From Flavobacteriaceae bacterium (GTDB lineage Bacteria; Bacteroidota; Bacteroidia; Flavobacteriales; Flavobacteriaceae), in the NCBI GenBank assembly GCA_022428005.1, contig JAKMDI010000005.1, positions 1 to 64,000 of the forward strand: a stretch of 64,000 nt of DNA, read 5' to 3'. The notes below the pieces were generated by a model. That model did no database searches, was not told the DNA's origin, and saw only the letters and a list, made by a program, of their open reading frames with translations. The translations under genes and the position numbers were made by a program. Of the stretch, positions 37,220-46,543 are shown piece by piece (within the stretch, counting starts at the first letter, position 1; the number at the start of each line of letters is the position of its first letter).

Positions 37220-38788
37220 ATGATTAATGATCAAAAAGACAATTTATTTCAGCTTATTAAGTCACTTACCAAGTCGGAAAAGCGTCAGTTCAAATTGTAT
37301 GTAGGGCGAATGGGCTCAAACAACAATGCAAAATTCCTAAGTCTTTTCAATTTTTTGGACAAGTTAGACAAGTACAGTGAAAAAGCCATTCTTGTAAAAG
37401 GAATTGTTACCAAACAGCAACTTTCTAACCTAAAGGCACATTTGTACAAGCAGATCTTAATCAGTCTCAGGTTAAACCCCATTCATCAGAACATTCGCAT
37501 TCAAATCCGAGAACAAATGGATTTTGCGGTAATTCTATATCAAAAGGGATTGTATAAATTAAGTCTTAAAATATTAGATAAAGTCAAAGCATTAGCCTTA
37601 AAAAATGAGGAGAAATACGCCGCTTACGACATTGTTGAGTTTGAGAAACTTATCGAATCTCAGTACATCACCCGCAGTTTGAGTAATCGTGCTCAAGAAT
37701 TAATTGAACAGGCAGATGATTTGAGGACCCACAATGATATTACCAGTCAGTTGTCCAACCTCTCGCTATTACTCTACGAGCAACTCATCAAAACGGGATA
37801 CGCTAAAAGTGACGATGAATTCAGAGAAATCACAAAATTTTTCTACGAGCGCATGCCCAATATCGAACTGGATAAATTGGGATTCAGAGAAAAACTCTGG
37901 TATTACAAAGCCCATGTTTGGTATAGTTTTTTGGTACAAGATTTTCTTTCGTGTTTTAAATACTCCAGCAAATGGGTAGAAATGTTCAATGATCATCCGG
38001 AAATGATTTCAATTCACCCTGTTTTTTATCTTAAGGGAAACAACTACTTGTTGGAGTCTTTGGCATTGATCAAATACCCCGAAAAGTTTAAAATGACGCT
38101 CCACAATATGATGGACAGAATTGAATCCGAGGAATTTCCAAAAAATGATAATCTGTCAGCTTTGAGTTTTTTGTATGCTTACAACAACCGCTTTAACTTG
38201 TGCTTCCTTCAAGGAGAGTTTGAACAAGGGCTGAGCACAGTTCCAGAGGTTATTCGCGGAATTGAAAAATTTAAAAATCAGATTGATCCCCATCATGTGA
38301 TGATGTTCTATTACAAGATTGCATGTTTGTATTTTGGTGTGGAGGATCACGAGAATTGTATTGTTTATTTAAATAAAATAATCAATAATAAGCATTTGAA
38401 GATGCGAGAAGATCTTCTGTGTTTTACCCGAGTCTTAAGCCTGGTAGCGCACTATGAAGCTGGTTTTGATTATCACTTGGAAGCCCACCTCAGGGAAACC
38501 TATAAATTTTTGATTAAAATGGACGATTTACACGAGGTTCAAAAAGCAATGATTCGTTTTGTTAGGTCCTTGGGTGACATCTATCCCCATGAGTTAAAGT
38601 CTGCTTTTGCAAAGCTTCATAAGGCGTTGAAAAAATACGAAAATGATCCTTACGAAAGACGTGCTTTCTTGTACTTGGATGTATTGTCATGGTTGGAGAG
38701 TAAAATAGAAAACCGTCCTGTAGCCGACATCATTCGAGAGAAAGCCAAGATTATCAATCGTAAGGCTCGAAATTCCATTGAGGTTTAG
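37220..38788 (+). CDS. Conserved alpha-helical (TPR-like) protein of unknown function
   Basis: Protein of 522 residues that I recognise only as a type found in Bacteroidota. It has no signal peptide or membrane segment and is charged and almost wholly helical, with repeated short helices (for example KLSLKILDKVKALALKNEEKYAAYD and the later YYKIACLYFGVEDHENCIVYLNKIIN region) that suggest TPR-like repeats from about residue 100 to 420. The N-terminal 80 residues (LIKSLTKSEKRQFKLYV) look like a separate small helical domain. No catalytic motif is visible. It is divergent from leuA, and its end overlaps the convergent rluA-type gene by 35 bp. A scaffold or protein-binding role is a guess. Confidence 0.8.
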   Translation: MINDQKDNLFQLIKSLTKSEKRQFKLYVGRMGSNNNAKFLSLFNFLDKLDKYSEKAILVKGIVTKQQLSNLKAHLYKQILISLRLNPIHQNIRIQIREQMDFAVILYQKGLYKLSLKILDKVKALALKNEEKYAAYDIVEFEKLIESQYITRSLSNRAQELIEQADDLRTHNDITSQLSNLSLLLYEQLIKTGYAKSDDEFREITKFFYERMPNIELDKLGFREKLWYYKAHVWYSFLVQDFLSCFKYSSKWVEMFNDHPEMISIHPVFYLKGNNYLLESLALIKYPEKFKMTLHNMMDRIESEEFPKNDNLSALSFLYAYNNRFNLCFLQGEFEQGLSTVPEVIRGIEKFKNQIDPHHVMMFYYKIACLYFGVEDHENCIVYLNKIINNKHLKMREDLLCFTRVLSLVAHYEAGFDYHLEAHLRETYKFLIKMDDLHEVQKAMIRFVRSLGDIYPHELKSAFAKLHKALKKYENDPYERRAFLYLDVLSWLESKIENRPVADIIREKAKIINRKARNSIEV

Positions 38789-39428
38789 CAGGCGTTGGCG
38801 CTGTTATTTGGATACTGTTTTTTTTTGTGGGGTGTTCTATGGTCAATGTTCTGGCATGCAAATCAATACTGGCATCAGGATTACTTCTTTTTGCACCGTA
38901 TTTTAGATCTCCTTTTATTGGAAAACCTATGTGCGTTAGCTGACTTCTGATTTGATGGTGCCTTCCTGTTTCCAGTACAATTTCTAAAATACTATAGCGG
39001 TCCAAGTCAAATATTTTCTTGTAGTGGAGTATGGATTTCTTTGATTCTTGAACCTCGTGCTCGTGGGCAAACGATTTATTCATTTTTGGATTCCTTTTCA
39101 ACCAATGGGTTAGCGTCCCTGCGGGAGGGTTTATCCCTTGATTCACTATGGCCCAATAAGTTTTGTGGGCGCGCCTTTCTTTAAACTGCTGATTGAGTCG
39201 GGTGAGTGCTTTAGAGGTACGTGCAAAAAGAACTACACCACTGGTGGGACGATCCAGCCGATGGATTACCCCCAAGTATACAGCGCCCGGTTTATTGTAT
39301 TTTTTCTTGAGGTAGGCTTTTATTTTATCGGCCAATGGCGCATCACCAGTTTTGTCCCCTTGAACCAATTCCCCAGCAACTTTGTTTACAGCAATGAGAT
39401 GGTTGTCTTCGTATAGAATTTCGATCAC
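38754..39428 (-). CDS. RluA-family pseudouridine synthase
   Basis: A 224-residue enzyme that isomerises uridine in rRNA or tRNA. The catalytic Asp lies in HRLDRPTSGVVLFARTS, and GRHHQIRSQLTHIG and GDLKYGA follow in the usual order. It has no S4 domain, so it resembles the short RluA/TruC-like branch; the target site cannot be named. The frame starts with GTG at 39428. The 3' end runs 35 bp into the convergent upstream-strand gene. Confidence 0.9.
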   Translation of the reverse strand: MIEILYEDNHLIAVNKVAGELVQGDKTGDAPLADKIKAYLKKKYNKPGAVYLGVIHRLDRPTSGVVLFARTSKALTRLNQQFKERRAHKTYWAIVNQGINPPAGTLTHWLKRNPKMNKSFAHEHEVQESKKSILHYKKIFDLDRYSILEIVLETGRHHQIRSQLTHIGFPIKGDLKYGAKRSNPDASIDLHARTLTIEHPTKKNSIQITAPTPAKPQWNFEPYD

Positions 39429-39443
39429 AATACAAGGAAGATA

Positions 39444-40271
39444 CTAATATTGTTCATTTTCATTTGGGAAGTCTTGATTTTTGACATCTTGGGTGTATGC
39501 TTTTACAGCGCCTGAGATGGCTTCATCGAGATCCAAGTACCTGCGTAAAAATCGTGGACTGAACTCTTTGTTCATACCCAAAAGGTCATTTACCACCAAA
39601 ACTTGACCGTCGACGGCAGCACCTGCCCCAATACCTATTATAGGAATGGTCACTTTCTTCGTTACTTTTTTGGCCAATTTTGCAGGAATTTTTTCTACAA
39701 CAATTCCAAAGCACCCCGCTTTTTCAAGCATTTCAGCATCTTTGATTAATTGCTCTGCCTCGGACTCCTCCTTTGCTCGCACACTGTAGGTGCCAAACTT
39801 ATAAATGGACTGAGGGGTTAATCCCAGGTGCCCCATTACAGGAATTCCCGCTTGAAGAATACGTTCTATAGATTCTTGAATCTGACTTCCTCCCTCGAGT
39901 TTTACAGCATGTGCTCCAGATTCTTTCATTATTCTGATGGCGGAGCGAAGTGCTTCTTTGGAGTCGGCCTGATATGCACCAAATGGAAGATCTACCACGA
40001 CCAAAGCTCTTTTTACCCCGCGCACAACACTGGCAGCATGATAGATCATTTGATCTAAGGTTATGGGCAGTGTAGTTTCATGTCCTGCCATAACGTTCGA
40101 GGCGGAATCCCCAACCAAAATGACATCTATCCCTGCTTTGTCAACGATTCCTGCCATGGTGTAATCATAGGCAGTCAGCATGGCAATCTTTCTTCCTTTG
40201 GACTTTAATTCAGCCAAAGTATTCGTCGTAATCCGGGTATAATTATTGGTAGCTTTTGGCATATTGCCCAT
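39444..40271 (-). CDS. panB: 3-methyl-2-oxobutanoate hydroxymethyltransferase
   Basis: First enzyme of pantothenate synthesis: adds a hydroxymethyl group from methylenetetrahydrofolate to 2-oxoisovalerate. The 275-residue protein carries [37 protein letters not shown] and [17 protein letters not shown], all PanB signatures. The substrate is the product of IlvD encoded earlier in the window. It is divergent from dnaK, and a second in-frame ATG lies three codons downstream. Confidence 0.96.
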   Translation of the reverse strand: MGNMPKATNNYTRITTNTLAELKSKGRKIAMLTAYDYTMAGIVDKAGIDVILVGDSASNVMAGHETTLPITLDQMIYHAASVVRGVKRALVVVDLPFGAYQADSKEALRSAIRIMKESGAHAVKLEGGSQIQESIERILQAGIPVMGHLGLTPQSIYKFGTYSVRAKEESEAEQLIKDAEMLEKAGCFGIVVEKIPAKLAKKVTKKVTIPIIGIGAGAAVDGQVLVVNDLLGMNKEFSPRFLRRYLDLDEAISGAVKAYTQDVKNQDFPNENEQY

Positions 40272-40330
40272 AAAAGTAGTTTTTTTTGTTTTTATGACGT
40301 AAAAATACCCATCTTTCTAATTTGGATAAA

Positions 40331-40347
40331 TATGACAAGCTGTCATA
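40331..40347. promoter_or_regulatory. Palindrome upstream of dnaK, possible operator
   Basis: TATGACA-AGC-TGTCATA is a perfect inverted repeat with 7-bp arms. It lies about 55 bp before the dnaK ATG and about 24 bp before an AATATTTG -7-like box (40372-40379), so it covers the -33 area. It differs from the CIRCE element (TTAGCACTC-N9-GAGTGCTAA). Confidence 0.4.
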
Positions 40348-40401
40348 AATATACAAATGGCACAATGCTTGAATATTTGTTTGCATCTAAAAAAAAATAT
40401 T

Positions 40402-42321
40402 ATGAGTAAAATTATAGGAATCGACTTGGGAACCACCAACTCATGCGTCTCTGTAATGGAAGGAAACGAGCCTGTAGTCATCCCCAATGCTGAAGGAAAA
40501 AGAACTACACCCTCTGTTGTTGCATTTGTTGAGGGTGGCGAAATAAAAGTAGGAGACCCAGCCAAAAGACAAGCGGTGACCAATCCTACCAAAACCATAT
40601 CCTCCGTAAAAAGGTTTATGGGGAACAAGTTTTCAGAGTCCACCAATGATGCCAAAACGGTTGCCTACAAGGTCGTTAAGGGAGACAACGATACTCCACG
40701 TGTGGACATCGACGGTCGGTTATATACTCCACAAGAGCTCTCTGCCATGATATTGCAGAAAATGAAAAAAACAGCCGAAGACTATTTAGGGCAAGATGTC
40801 ACTGAAGCTGTAATTACCGTTCCGGCCTATTTTAACGATGCCCAACGGCAGGCTACTAAGGAAGCTGGTGAAATTTCAGGTTTAAAAGTGCAGCGAATTA
40901 TCAATGAACCAACCGCTGCAGCCCTTGCATTTGGTCTTGACAAAAAAGGCGGGAGCGACAGCAAGATTGCCGTATATGACCTCGGGGGAGGAACTTTTGA
41001 TATTTCTATTTTAGAGTTGGGAGACGGCGTGTTTGAGGTTTTGTCAACCAACGGAGATACACACCTTGGAGGTGACGACTTCGATCAGGTATTAATTGAT
41101 TTTTTAGCTGATGATTTTAAAAAGGCAGAACAAATAGACCTAAGAGAGGATCCTATGGCACTTCAAAGGCTTAAAGAAGCCGCTGAAAAAGCCAAAATTG
41201 AACTCTCCTCATCTTCACAAACAGAAATCAATTTACCCTATGTTACAGCTACTGCCTCTGGCCCAAAACACTTGGTTACTACCTTGACACGAGCCAAGTT
41301 TGAGCAACTTTCAGACGAGTTGGTGAAGCGTTCCATGGCTCCAGTAAAAAAAGCCTTGGACGACGCAGGTTTGTCGACAGGTGAAATAGATGAAGTAATT
41401 TTGGTGGGTGGGTCAACACGAATCCCAATCATCCAAGAAGAAGTAGAGAAGTTTTTTGGAAAAAAACCTTCCAAAGGGGTAAATCCCGATGAGGTCGTTG
41501 CCATAGGAGCCGCCATTCAAGGGGGTGTTTTGACTGGGGACGTTAAAGACGTTTTGCTCTTAGATGTTACCCCGCTTTCTCTTGGTATAGAAACCATGGG
41601 AAGTGTCATGACCAAGCTCATAGATTCTAACACCACCATTCCAACCAAAAAATCACAGGTGTTTTCTACGGCTGCGGACAACCAACCCTCAGTAGAAATT
41701 CATGTGCTTCAGGGAGAGCGATCTATGGCTGCAGATAACAAAACCATAGGCAGATTCCACTTAGATGGCATTCCACCAGCCCCCAGAGGTACACCACAGA
41801 TCGAGGTAACTTTTGATATTGATGCCAATGGTATCATCAAGGTAAGCGCGGCCGATAAAGCCACTGGAAAGTCACAAGATATCAGAATTGAAGCTTCCTC
41901 TGGACTGACTGAGGAGGAAATTGATAAAATGAAACAAGAGGCTGAGGCCAATGCTGAAAGTGATAAAAAGGCAAAAGAGGAAGTGGATAAGCTCAACAGT
42001 GCTGATCAAATGATTTTTCAGACAGAAAATCAACTCAAAGAATTTGGGGAAAAATTATCTGATGATAAGAAAGGACCCATCGAAGTTGCTTTGGAGGAAC
42101 TTAAGAAAGCACACGAGTCTAAAGACCTTTCAGCCATTGATACCGCTTTGGAGAAAATCAACGAAGCTTGGAAAAATGCTTCTGAAGAAATGTATAAAGC
42201 ACAAGCTGAAACTGGTGCAGAAGCAGGAGCAGGAACTCCTCCACCCAACAATGATGACAAAAAAGGTGAAAAAGGTGGGGATGATGTTCAAGACGTTGAC
42301 TTCGAAGAAGTCAAAGACTAA
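40402..42321 (+). CDS. dnaK: Chaperone protein DnaK (Hsp70)
   Basis: ATP-driven chaperone of 639 residues from the ATG at 40402, which gives the canonical start [18 protein letters not shown]. The longer frame from 40357 adds 15 residues without family support. Present are the nucleotide-binding domain ([25 protein letters not shown]), the linker [15 protein letters not shown], the peptide-binding domain and the acidic C-terminal tail ending [11 protein letters not shown]. No dnaJ or grpE is adjacent. A strong terminator follows. Confidence 0.98.
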   Translation: MSKIIGIDLGTTNSCVSVMEGNEPVVIPNAEGKRTTPSVVAFVEGGEIKVGDPAKRQAVTNPTKTISSVKRFMGNKFSESTNDAKTVAYKVVKGDNDTPRVDIDGRLYTPQELSAMILQKMKKTAEDYLGQDVTEAVITVPAYFNDAQRQATKEAGEISGLKVQRIINEPTAAALAFGLDKKGGSDSKIAVYDLGGGTFDISILELGDGVFEVLSTNGDTHLGGDDFDQVLIDFLADDFKKAEQIDLREDPMALQRLKEAAEKAKIELSSSSQTEINLPYVTATASGPKHLVTTLTRAKFEQLSDELVKRSMAPVKKALDDAGLSTGEIDEVILVGGSTRIPIIQEEVEKFFGKKPSKGVNPDEVVAIGAAIQGGVLTGDVKDVLLLDVTPLSLGIETMGSVMTKLIDSNTTIPTKKSQVFSTAADNQPSVEIHVLQGERSMAADNKTIGRFHLDGIPPAPRGTPQIEVTFDIDANGIIKVSAADKATGKSQDIRIEASSGLTEEEIDKMKQEAEANAESDKKAKEEVDKLNSADQMIFQTENQLKEFGEKLSDDKKGPIEVALEELKKAHESKDLSAIDTALEKINEAWKNASEEMYKAQAETGAEAGAGTPPPNNDDKKGEKGGDDVQDVDFEEVKD

Positions 42322-42345
42322 TTTTGAAATATTTTCACATTCAAT

Positions 42346-42386
42346 AAACCTTTCGTTTACTTCTAAGCGAAAGGTTTTATTATTTT
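42346..42386 (+). terminator. Rho-independent terminator after dnaK
   Basis: AAACCTTTCG (42346-42355), a 12-nt loop and CGAAAGGTTT (42368-42377) form a perfect 10-bp stem followed by TATTATTTT. It lies 25 bp after the dnaK stop and before the menaquinone operon. Confidence 0.88.
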
Positions 42387-42395
42387 AAATTATAA

Positions 42396-42812
42396 ATGGA
42401 TAAAGCGAGCGTTTTAAAGATATGTAATGCACTGACCAAGGGAAACCTGATGGAGACCTTAGAAATGGAGTTCGTCGACGTGGGAGAAGATTTCCTGTCA
42501 GCCCGTATGCCAGTAAAGCCGAGGGTTCACCAGTTAGATGGATTACTTCATGGAGGAGCAACGGTGGCCCTAGCAGAAACCGTGGGCAGTGCCGCAGTCT
42601 CTGTTTTGAATCGAGATCCTAAGATCGCTACCCTGGGGATTGAAATTAGTGCCAATCATGTGCGCAGTGTAAGTAAAGGCTATGTCACAGCCACAGCGCG
42701 ACCCTTGCACATGGGAAAAAGCATCCAATTGTGGGAAATTAAGGTTATAGATGATGATGATAATTTAATTTCACATTGCAAGCTAACCACTTTTTCGCGA
42801 CCAAAAAAGTAA
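42396..42812 (+). CDS. Hotdog-fold thioesterase, probable DHNA-CoA thioesterase
   Basis: A 138-residue single-domain hotdog protein of the PaaI/YdiI type, with VHQLDGLLHGGATVALAETVGSAA containing the conserved HGG and the catalytic-type Glu. As first gene of the menaquinone operon, just before menF (the menF ATG directly follows its stop), it is the natural candidate for hydrolysis of 1,4-dihydroxy-2-naphthoyl-CoA to DHNA, the step after MenB. Class sure, substrate from context. Confidence 0.82.
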   Translation: MDKASVLKICNALTKGNLMETLEMEFVDVGEDFLSARMPVKPRVHQLDGLLHGGATVALAETVGSAAVSVLNRDPKIATLGIEISANHVRSVSKGYVTATARPLHMGKSIQLWEIKVIDDDDNLISHCKLTTFSRPKK

Positions 42813-43856
42813 ATGAGCCAGCCTGATTTTTTTGAAGCATTTGAAAATCTAAAAAACAGAAATCAGCCTTTTGTTTTTTATAGCTTACCTGGAAGCAAAC
42901 AAGTTCATTGTTATTATCAGGAAGACAATCAATTACATACAACTCAGGATTTAAAAACCAAGGGTTTTGTGATGAGTCGCTTTGATGTTCCCTTGCCCGC
43001 GGTTTATATTCCTAATGAGCATCATTTAGAATTCAGCAGGCCTGAAGAAATTAAGGGAAAAGCTACGCCTCCAGCTACGGATCAATTGGGCGACAAAAAA
43101 CCTTTTATCAATCTGGTGAACCGAACCAAGGAAGCCATTGAAAACGGAAGTCTAAACAAACTGGTTGTCGCTCGAAAAATACACAAAAAATTTGCTGTTG
43201 AACCACTAAAGCTGTTTGAGAATCTACTCTATTTGTATCCCAATGCATTGGTTTATTACTGGCATCATCCCAAAGCTGAAAACTGGATTGGAGCGTCTCC
43301 AGAACAATTATTTTCCTATAAAAGTGGTCGTTTTACCACAATGGCCTTGGCGGGAACTCTCCCCTACAATACAAAAGAAAATTACCACTGGGGAAAAAAA
43401 GAAAAGCAAGAACAAGCCTGGGTTAGAGATACTCTTAAAACAGGCTTAAATGAGATTTTTTCTCCGTGTTCAGTAAAATGTTCTGATACTTTTACGCGCA
43501 GGGCGGGCAACTTGGTTCACTTGTGCAATGCACTAACAGTTGAAGCACAAGAAATAGACTTGGTGGATTTGGTAAAAAAACTACACCCCACGCCTGCAGT
43601 TGGTGGAATCCCACTTAAGGAGGGACTAAGCTTTCTTTCCAAAAACGAAAATCTTGATCGGGCTTATTACGCAGGTTTTTTGGGCCCCATTGGAGGAGTG
43701 GATGATGTCGATTTATATGTTAATTTACGTTGCGGCAGTATTTCCGAAGCGGGCTTATTTCTCTACACTGGAGCTGGAATTACCCAGGACAGTGATGCAG
43801 AGAAAGAGTGGGAGGAAACCAATTTCAAGGCCAACACCCTGTTAGCAGCCCTTTAA
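42813..43856 (+). CDS. menF: Isochorismate synthase (menaquinone type)
   Basis: A chorismate-binding-fold enzyme that turns chorismate into isochorismate. The 347-residue length is short for the family (about 430 in E. coli), as in related Bacteroidota proteins. Visible segments are IGASPEQLFSY, the LAGTLPYN turn, HLCNALTVEAQ and HPTPAVGGIPL followed by a C-terminal GAGITQDSDAEKEWEETNFKA with the Mg-binding acidic residues. Next gene menD confirms the pathway. Its ATG directly abuts the stop codon of the thioesterase gene upstream. Confidence 0.9.
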   Translation: MSQPDFFEAFENLKNRNQPFVFYSLPGSKQVHCYYQEDNQLHTTQDLKTKGFVMSRFDVPLPAVYIPNEHHLEFSRPEEIKGKATPPATDQLGDKKPFINLVNRTKEAIENGSLNKLVVARKIHKKFAVEPLKLFENLLYLYPNALVYYWHHPKAENWIGASPEQLFSYKSGRFTTMALAGTLPYNTKENYHWGKKEKQEQAWVRDTLKTGLNEIFSPCSVKCSDTFTRRAGNLVHLCNALTVEAQEIDLVDLVKKLHPTPAVGGIPLKEGLSFLSKNENLDRAYYAGFLGPIGGVDDVDLYVNLRCGSISEAGLFLYTGAGITQDSDAEKEWEETNFKANTLLAAL

Positions 43857-43886
43857 ACTTTAACGGGGGAATCCCACGGGGTTTTG

Positions 43887-43894
43887 TATTTTTG
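43887..43894 (+). promoter_or_regulatory. Possible internal -7 box for menD
   Basis: TATTTTTG fits TAnnTTTG perfectly, 7 nt before the menD ATG at 43902 and just after the menF stop. The -33 half is poor. Confidence 0.3.
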
Positions 43895-43901
43895 TAGGCC
43901 T

Positions 43902-45695
43902 ATGAAAATGAAAACTACTGGAAGTAGAGAAATCAAATATCCAGAGATTCCCCTGGCCCAGACGATTGTGCAATTTTGTGCGTATAAACAAATTCGTCAT
44001 ATTGTTATCTGTGCAGGTTCCAGAAATGCCCCTTTGACCAACGGCTTTGTTGAGCATCCTTTTTTTAAGACTTACAGTATCGTTGATGAACGCTCTGCGG
44101 CGTTTTTTGCCCTGGGAATGGCACAGCAAATCAAATCTCCAACGGCAGTTGTTTGTACTTCTGGTTCAGCCTTACTGAACTTTTATCCAGCAGTAGCGGA
44201 GGCATTTTACAGCCAGATTCCCCTGGTGGTTATTTCGGCAGATAGAATGCCCCATCGAATAGATATCGGCGATGGTCAAACAATTCAACAGAAAGGTGTT
44301 TTTGAACCTCATCTGGTCGACTTTGCTTATCTGACCCCAGATGTTGTTCATGCGACAGCAACCTTGCTCAATAACCCCAGTCAAAATCTTATCCCCCTCG
44401 AGGCAGCGTCGGAGGAAATTTTACAGCTCCAAGACAAAATCCAATTAAAAAATGAAAAAAATATCAATGAGGTACTTACCCATTGCATACAGAAACACGG
44501 CCCTGTTCATTTAAACGTTCCCATGGAGGAACCCCTCTATGGAATGACTAACAATGCATTGCCCATAGTATTTCAAGAAACTACAAAAACTGAGTCTTCA
44601 TCAATTGACTTTAAATCATTTAAAAAAAAGTGGAAAGCAGCCAAGAAAAAGATTGTTCTGGTGGGAGTCAATACCCCTGGTGTTTTGGATTCAAAGTGGA
44701 TGGAATATTTTGATGATGATCCCTCGGTTATTCTATTGACCGAAACCACCTCAAACTTAAGATCAAAAGACTCTATTAATTCTATAGATTCGCTAATTGC
44801 CCCTTTAGAAAAGGGTCATCCTGATTTTTTCAGTGCACTTCACCCCGATATTTTATTGACTTTTGGAGGAATGGTGGTGTCCAAAAAAATAAAAAAATTT
44901 TTGAGAGAATTCTCACCCAAGGAGCATTGGCATGTAGATCCACTTCGGGCATACGATACCTATTATTGCTTAAGTCATCATTTCCAGATGCCCGTTAATT
45001 CTTTTTTCTCAAAGCTATTGGAGGAGTTTAGATTTCACGAAAGTGATTTTAAATCCATTGTACTGAAACAATATCAAAAGCAATTGGAGCAGGGAGATGC
45101 TTATTTGAATAAAATTGGCTTTTCTGACCTGAAAGCATTTAAGACTATTTTTTCACTGATGCCCGGTCATATTCAGCTCCAATTGGCCAATAGCTCTACG
45201 GTTCGCTATGCACAACTTTTTGATCTCCCCCATGAAGTAGATGTTTTTTGTAACCGAGGTACCAGCGGTATTGATGGGTCTACAGCAACCGCTGTAGGAG
45301 CTTCCTTGATGAGTGCCAAACCTTGTTTGTTGATTACTGGTGATTTGAGTTTTTTTTATGATATCAATGGATTGTGGAATAATTACCTATTGCCCAGCTT
45401 TAGAATTATTGTAATCAATAATGGTGGAGGAGGGATTTTTAGAATTTTACCAGGAGAAAAAGACAGTCCGAAATACGACACCTACTTTGAAACGATTCAC
45501 CACAAAAACGTTCGTCAGTTAGCAAAAGCATTTGGTTTTAAATATAAATCAGTTTCGAACAATATTCAGCTGAAATGGGCATTAAAAAGCTTTTATAAAC
45601 CTTCTAATCAACCCAAGATTCTCGAAATCAAAACCCCTCGAAAAATTAACGATGAGGTCCTGTTAAATTACTTTAAAGCCATGCAAAAGTCTTAA
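43902..45695 (+). CDS. menD: SEPHCHC synthase (2-succinyl-5-enolpyruvyl-6-hydroxy-3-cyclohexene-1-carboxylate synthase)
   Basis: A thiamine-diphosphate enzyme of 597 residues joining isochorismate with 2-oxoglutarate. The catalytic Glu is in SIVDERSAAFFALGMA, and the C-terminal ThDP/Mg motif runs from GDLSFFYDINGLWN to INNGGGGIF. RGTSGIDGSTATAVGA is typical MenD. The ATG at 43902 is chosen over a TTG at 43884, which overlaps a promoter-like box; a second ATG lies two codons downstream. Confidence 0.95.
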   Translation: MKMKTTGSREIKYPEIPLAQTIVQFCAYKQIRHIVICAGSRNAPLTNGFVEHPFFKTYSIVDERSAAFFALGMAQQIKSPTAVVCTSGSALLNFYPAVAEAFYSQIPLVVISADRMPHRIDIGDGQTIQQKGVFEPHLVDFAYLTPDVVHATATLLNNPSQNLIPLEAASEEILQLQDKIQLKNEKNINEVLTHCIQKHGPVHLNVPMEEPLYGMTNNALPIVFQETTKTESSSIDFKSFKKKWKAAKKKIVLVGVNTPGVLDSKWMEYFDDDPSVILLTETTSNLRSKDSINSIDSLIAPLEKGHPDFFSALHPDILLTFGGMVVSKKIKKFLREFSPKEHWHVDPLRAYDTYYCLSHHFQMPVNSFFSKLLEEFRFHESDFKSIVLKQYQKQLEQGDAYLNKIGFSDLKAFKTIFSLMPGHIQLQLANSSTVRYAQLFDLPHEVDVFCNRGTSGIDGSTATAVGASLMSAKPCLLITGDLSFFYDINGLWNNYLLPSFRIIVINNGGGGIFRILPGEKDSPKYDTYFETIHHKNVRQLAKAFGFKYKSVSNNIQLKWALKSFYKPSNQPKILEIKTPRKINDEVLLNYFKAMQKS

Positions 45696-45717
45696 ATTTG
45701 ATAATTAAATAAATCTA

Positions 45718-46539
45718 ATGGAAAAGATTAAATGGAAAAGTCTTGCAACTTATAGTGATATTAAGTTTGAGTTGTTTGAAGGCGTTGCAAAAATAACCAT
45801 CAATCGACCGGAAGTATACAATGCATTTCGACCAGAGACGAATAATCAGATGCTGGAGGCCATGGAGGTATGTCGTGAACGCAACGATATAGATATAGTC
45901 GTTTTTACGGGCACAGGCGATAAGGCATTTTGCAGCGGTGGCGATCAGAATGTAAAAGGAGTTGGTGGTTATGTAGGGGAAGATGGTGTACCCCGTTTAA
46001 ATGTCTTGGATTTACACAAACGCATCAGAGAACTACCCAAGCCTGTGATTGCCATGGTCAACGGATATGCAATAGGGGGTGGACACGTTTTACATGTGGT
46101 CTGTGATTTGACGATTGCCAGTGATAATGCGATTTTTGGTCAAACGGGTCCCAAAGTTGGGAGTTTTGATGGAGGCTTTGGATCCTCATATTTGGCACGG
46201 CATGTAGGCCAAAAAAAAGCACGTGAAATCTGGTTTCTATGTCAACAATATTCCGCCCAAGAGGCAGCAGATATGGGACTTGTAAATAAAGTAGTACCCT
46301 TTGACCAGCTTGAAGATACCGTTTTAGAGTGGTGTAAAATGATGCAAAAAAGAAGTCCACTGGCATTGCGCATGATCAAACGATGTTTAAATGCTGAATT
46401 AGACGGTCAGCACGGGCTGATGCAATTGGCTGGCGATGCCACCCTGATGTATTATCTGATGGATGAGGCCCAAGAGGGCAAGCAAGCGTTTCTGGATAAA
46501 AGAGACCCAAATTTCAAACAGTACCCTAAGTTCCCATAA
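45718..46539 (+). CDS. menB: 1,4-dihydroxy-2-naphthoyl-CoA synthase
   Basis: Crotonase-fold enzyme of 273 residues that cyclises o-succinylbenzoyl-CoA. [14 protein letters not shown], the oxyanion-hole segment [22 protein letters not shown] and the C-terminal [14 protein letters not shown], the MenB hallmark, are all present. It starts 22 bp after menD, and menA follows. Confidence 0.97.
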   Translation: MEKIKWKSLATYSDIKFELFEGVAKITINRPEVYNAFRPETNNQMLEAMEVCRERNDIDIVVFTGTGDKAFCSGGDQNVKGVGGYVGEDGVPRLNVLDLHKRIRELPKPVIAMVNGYAIGGGHVLHVVCDLTIASDNAIFGQTGPKVGSFDGGFGSSYLARHVGQKKAREIWFLCQQYSAQEAADMGLVNKVVPFDQLEDTVLEWCKMMQKRSPLALRMIKRCLNAELDGQHGLMQLAGDATLMYYLMDEAQEGKQAFLDKRDPNFKQYPKFP

Positions 46540-46543
46540 CCTT

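Noticed and set aside
40357-40401. N-terminal 15-residue extension of DnaK
   Set aside because: DnaK proteins start at [12 protein letters not shown]; the extension covers the likely promoter -7 region.
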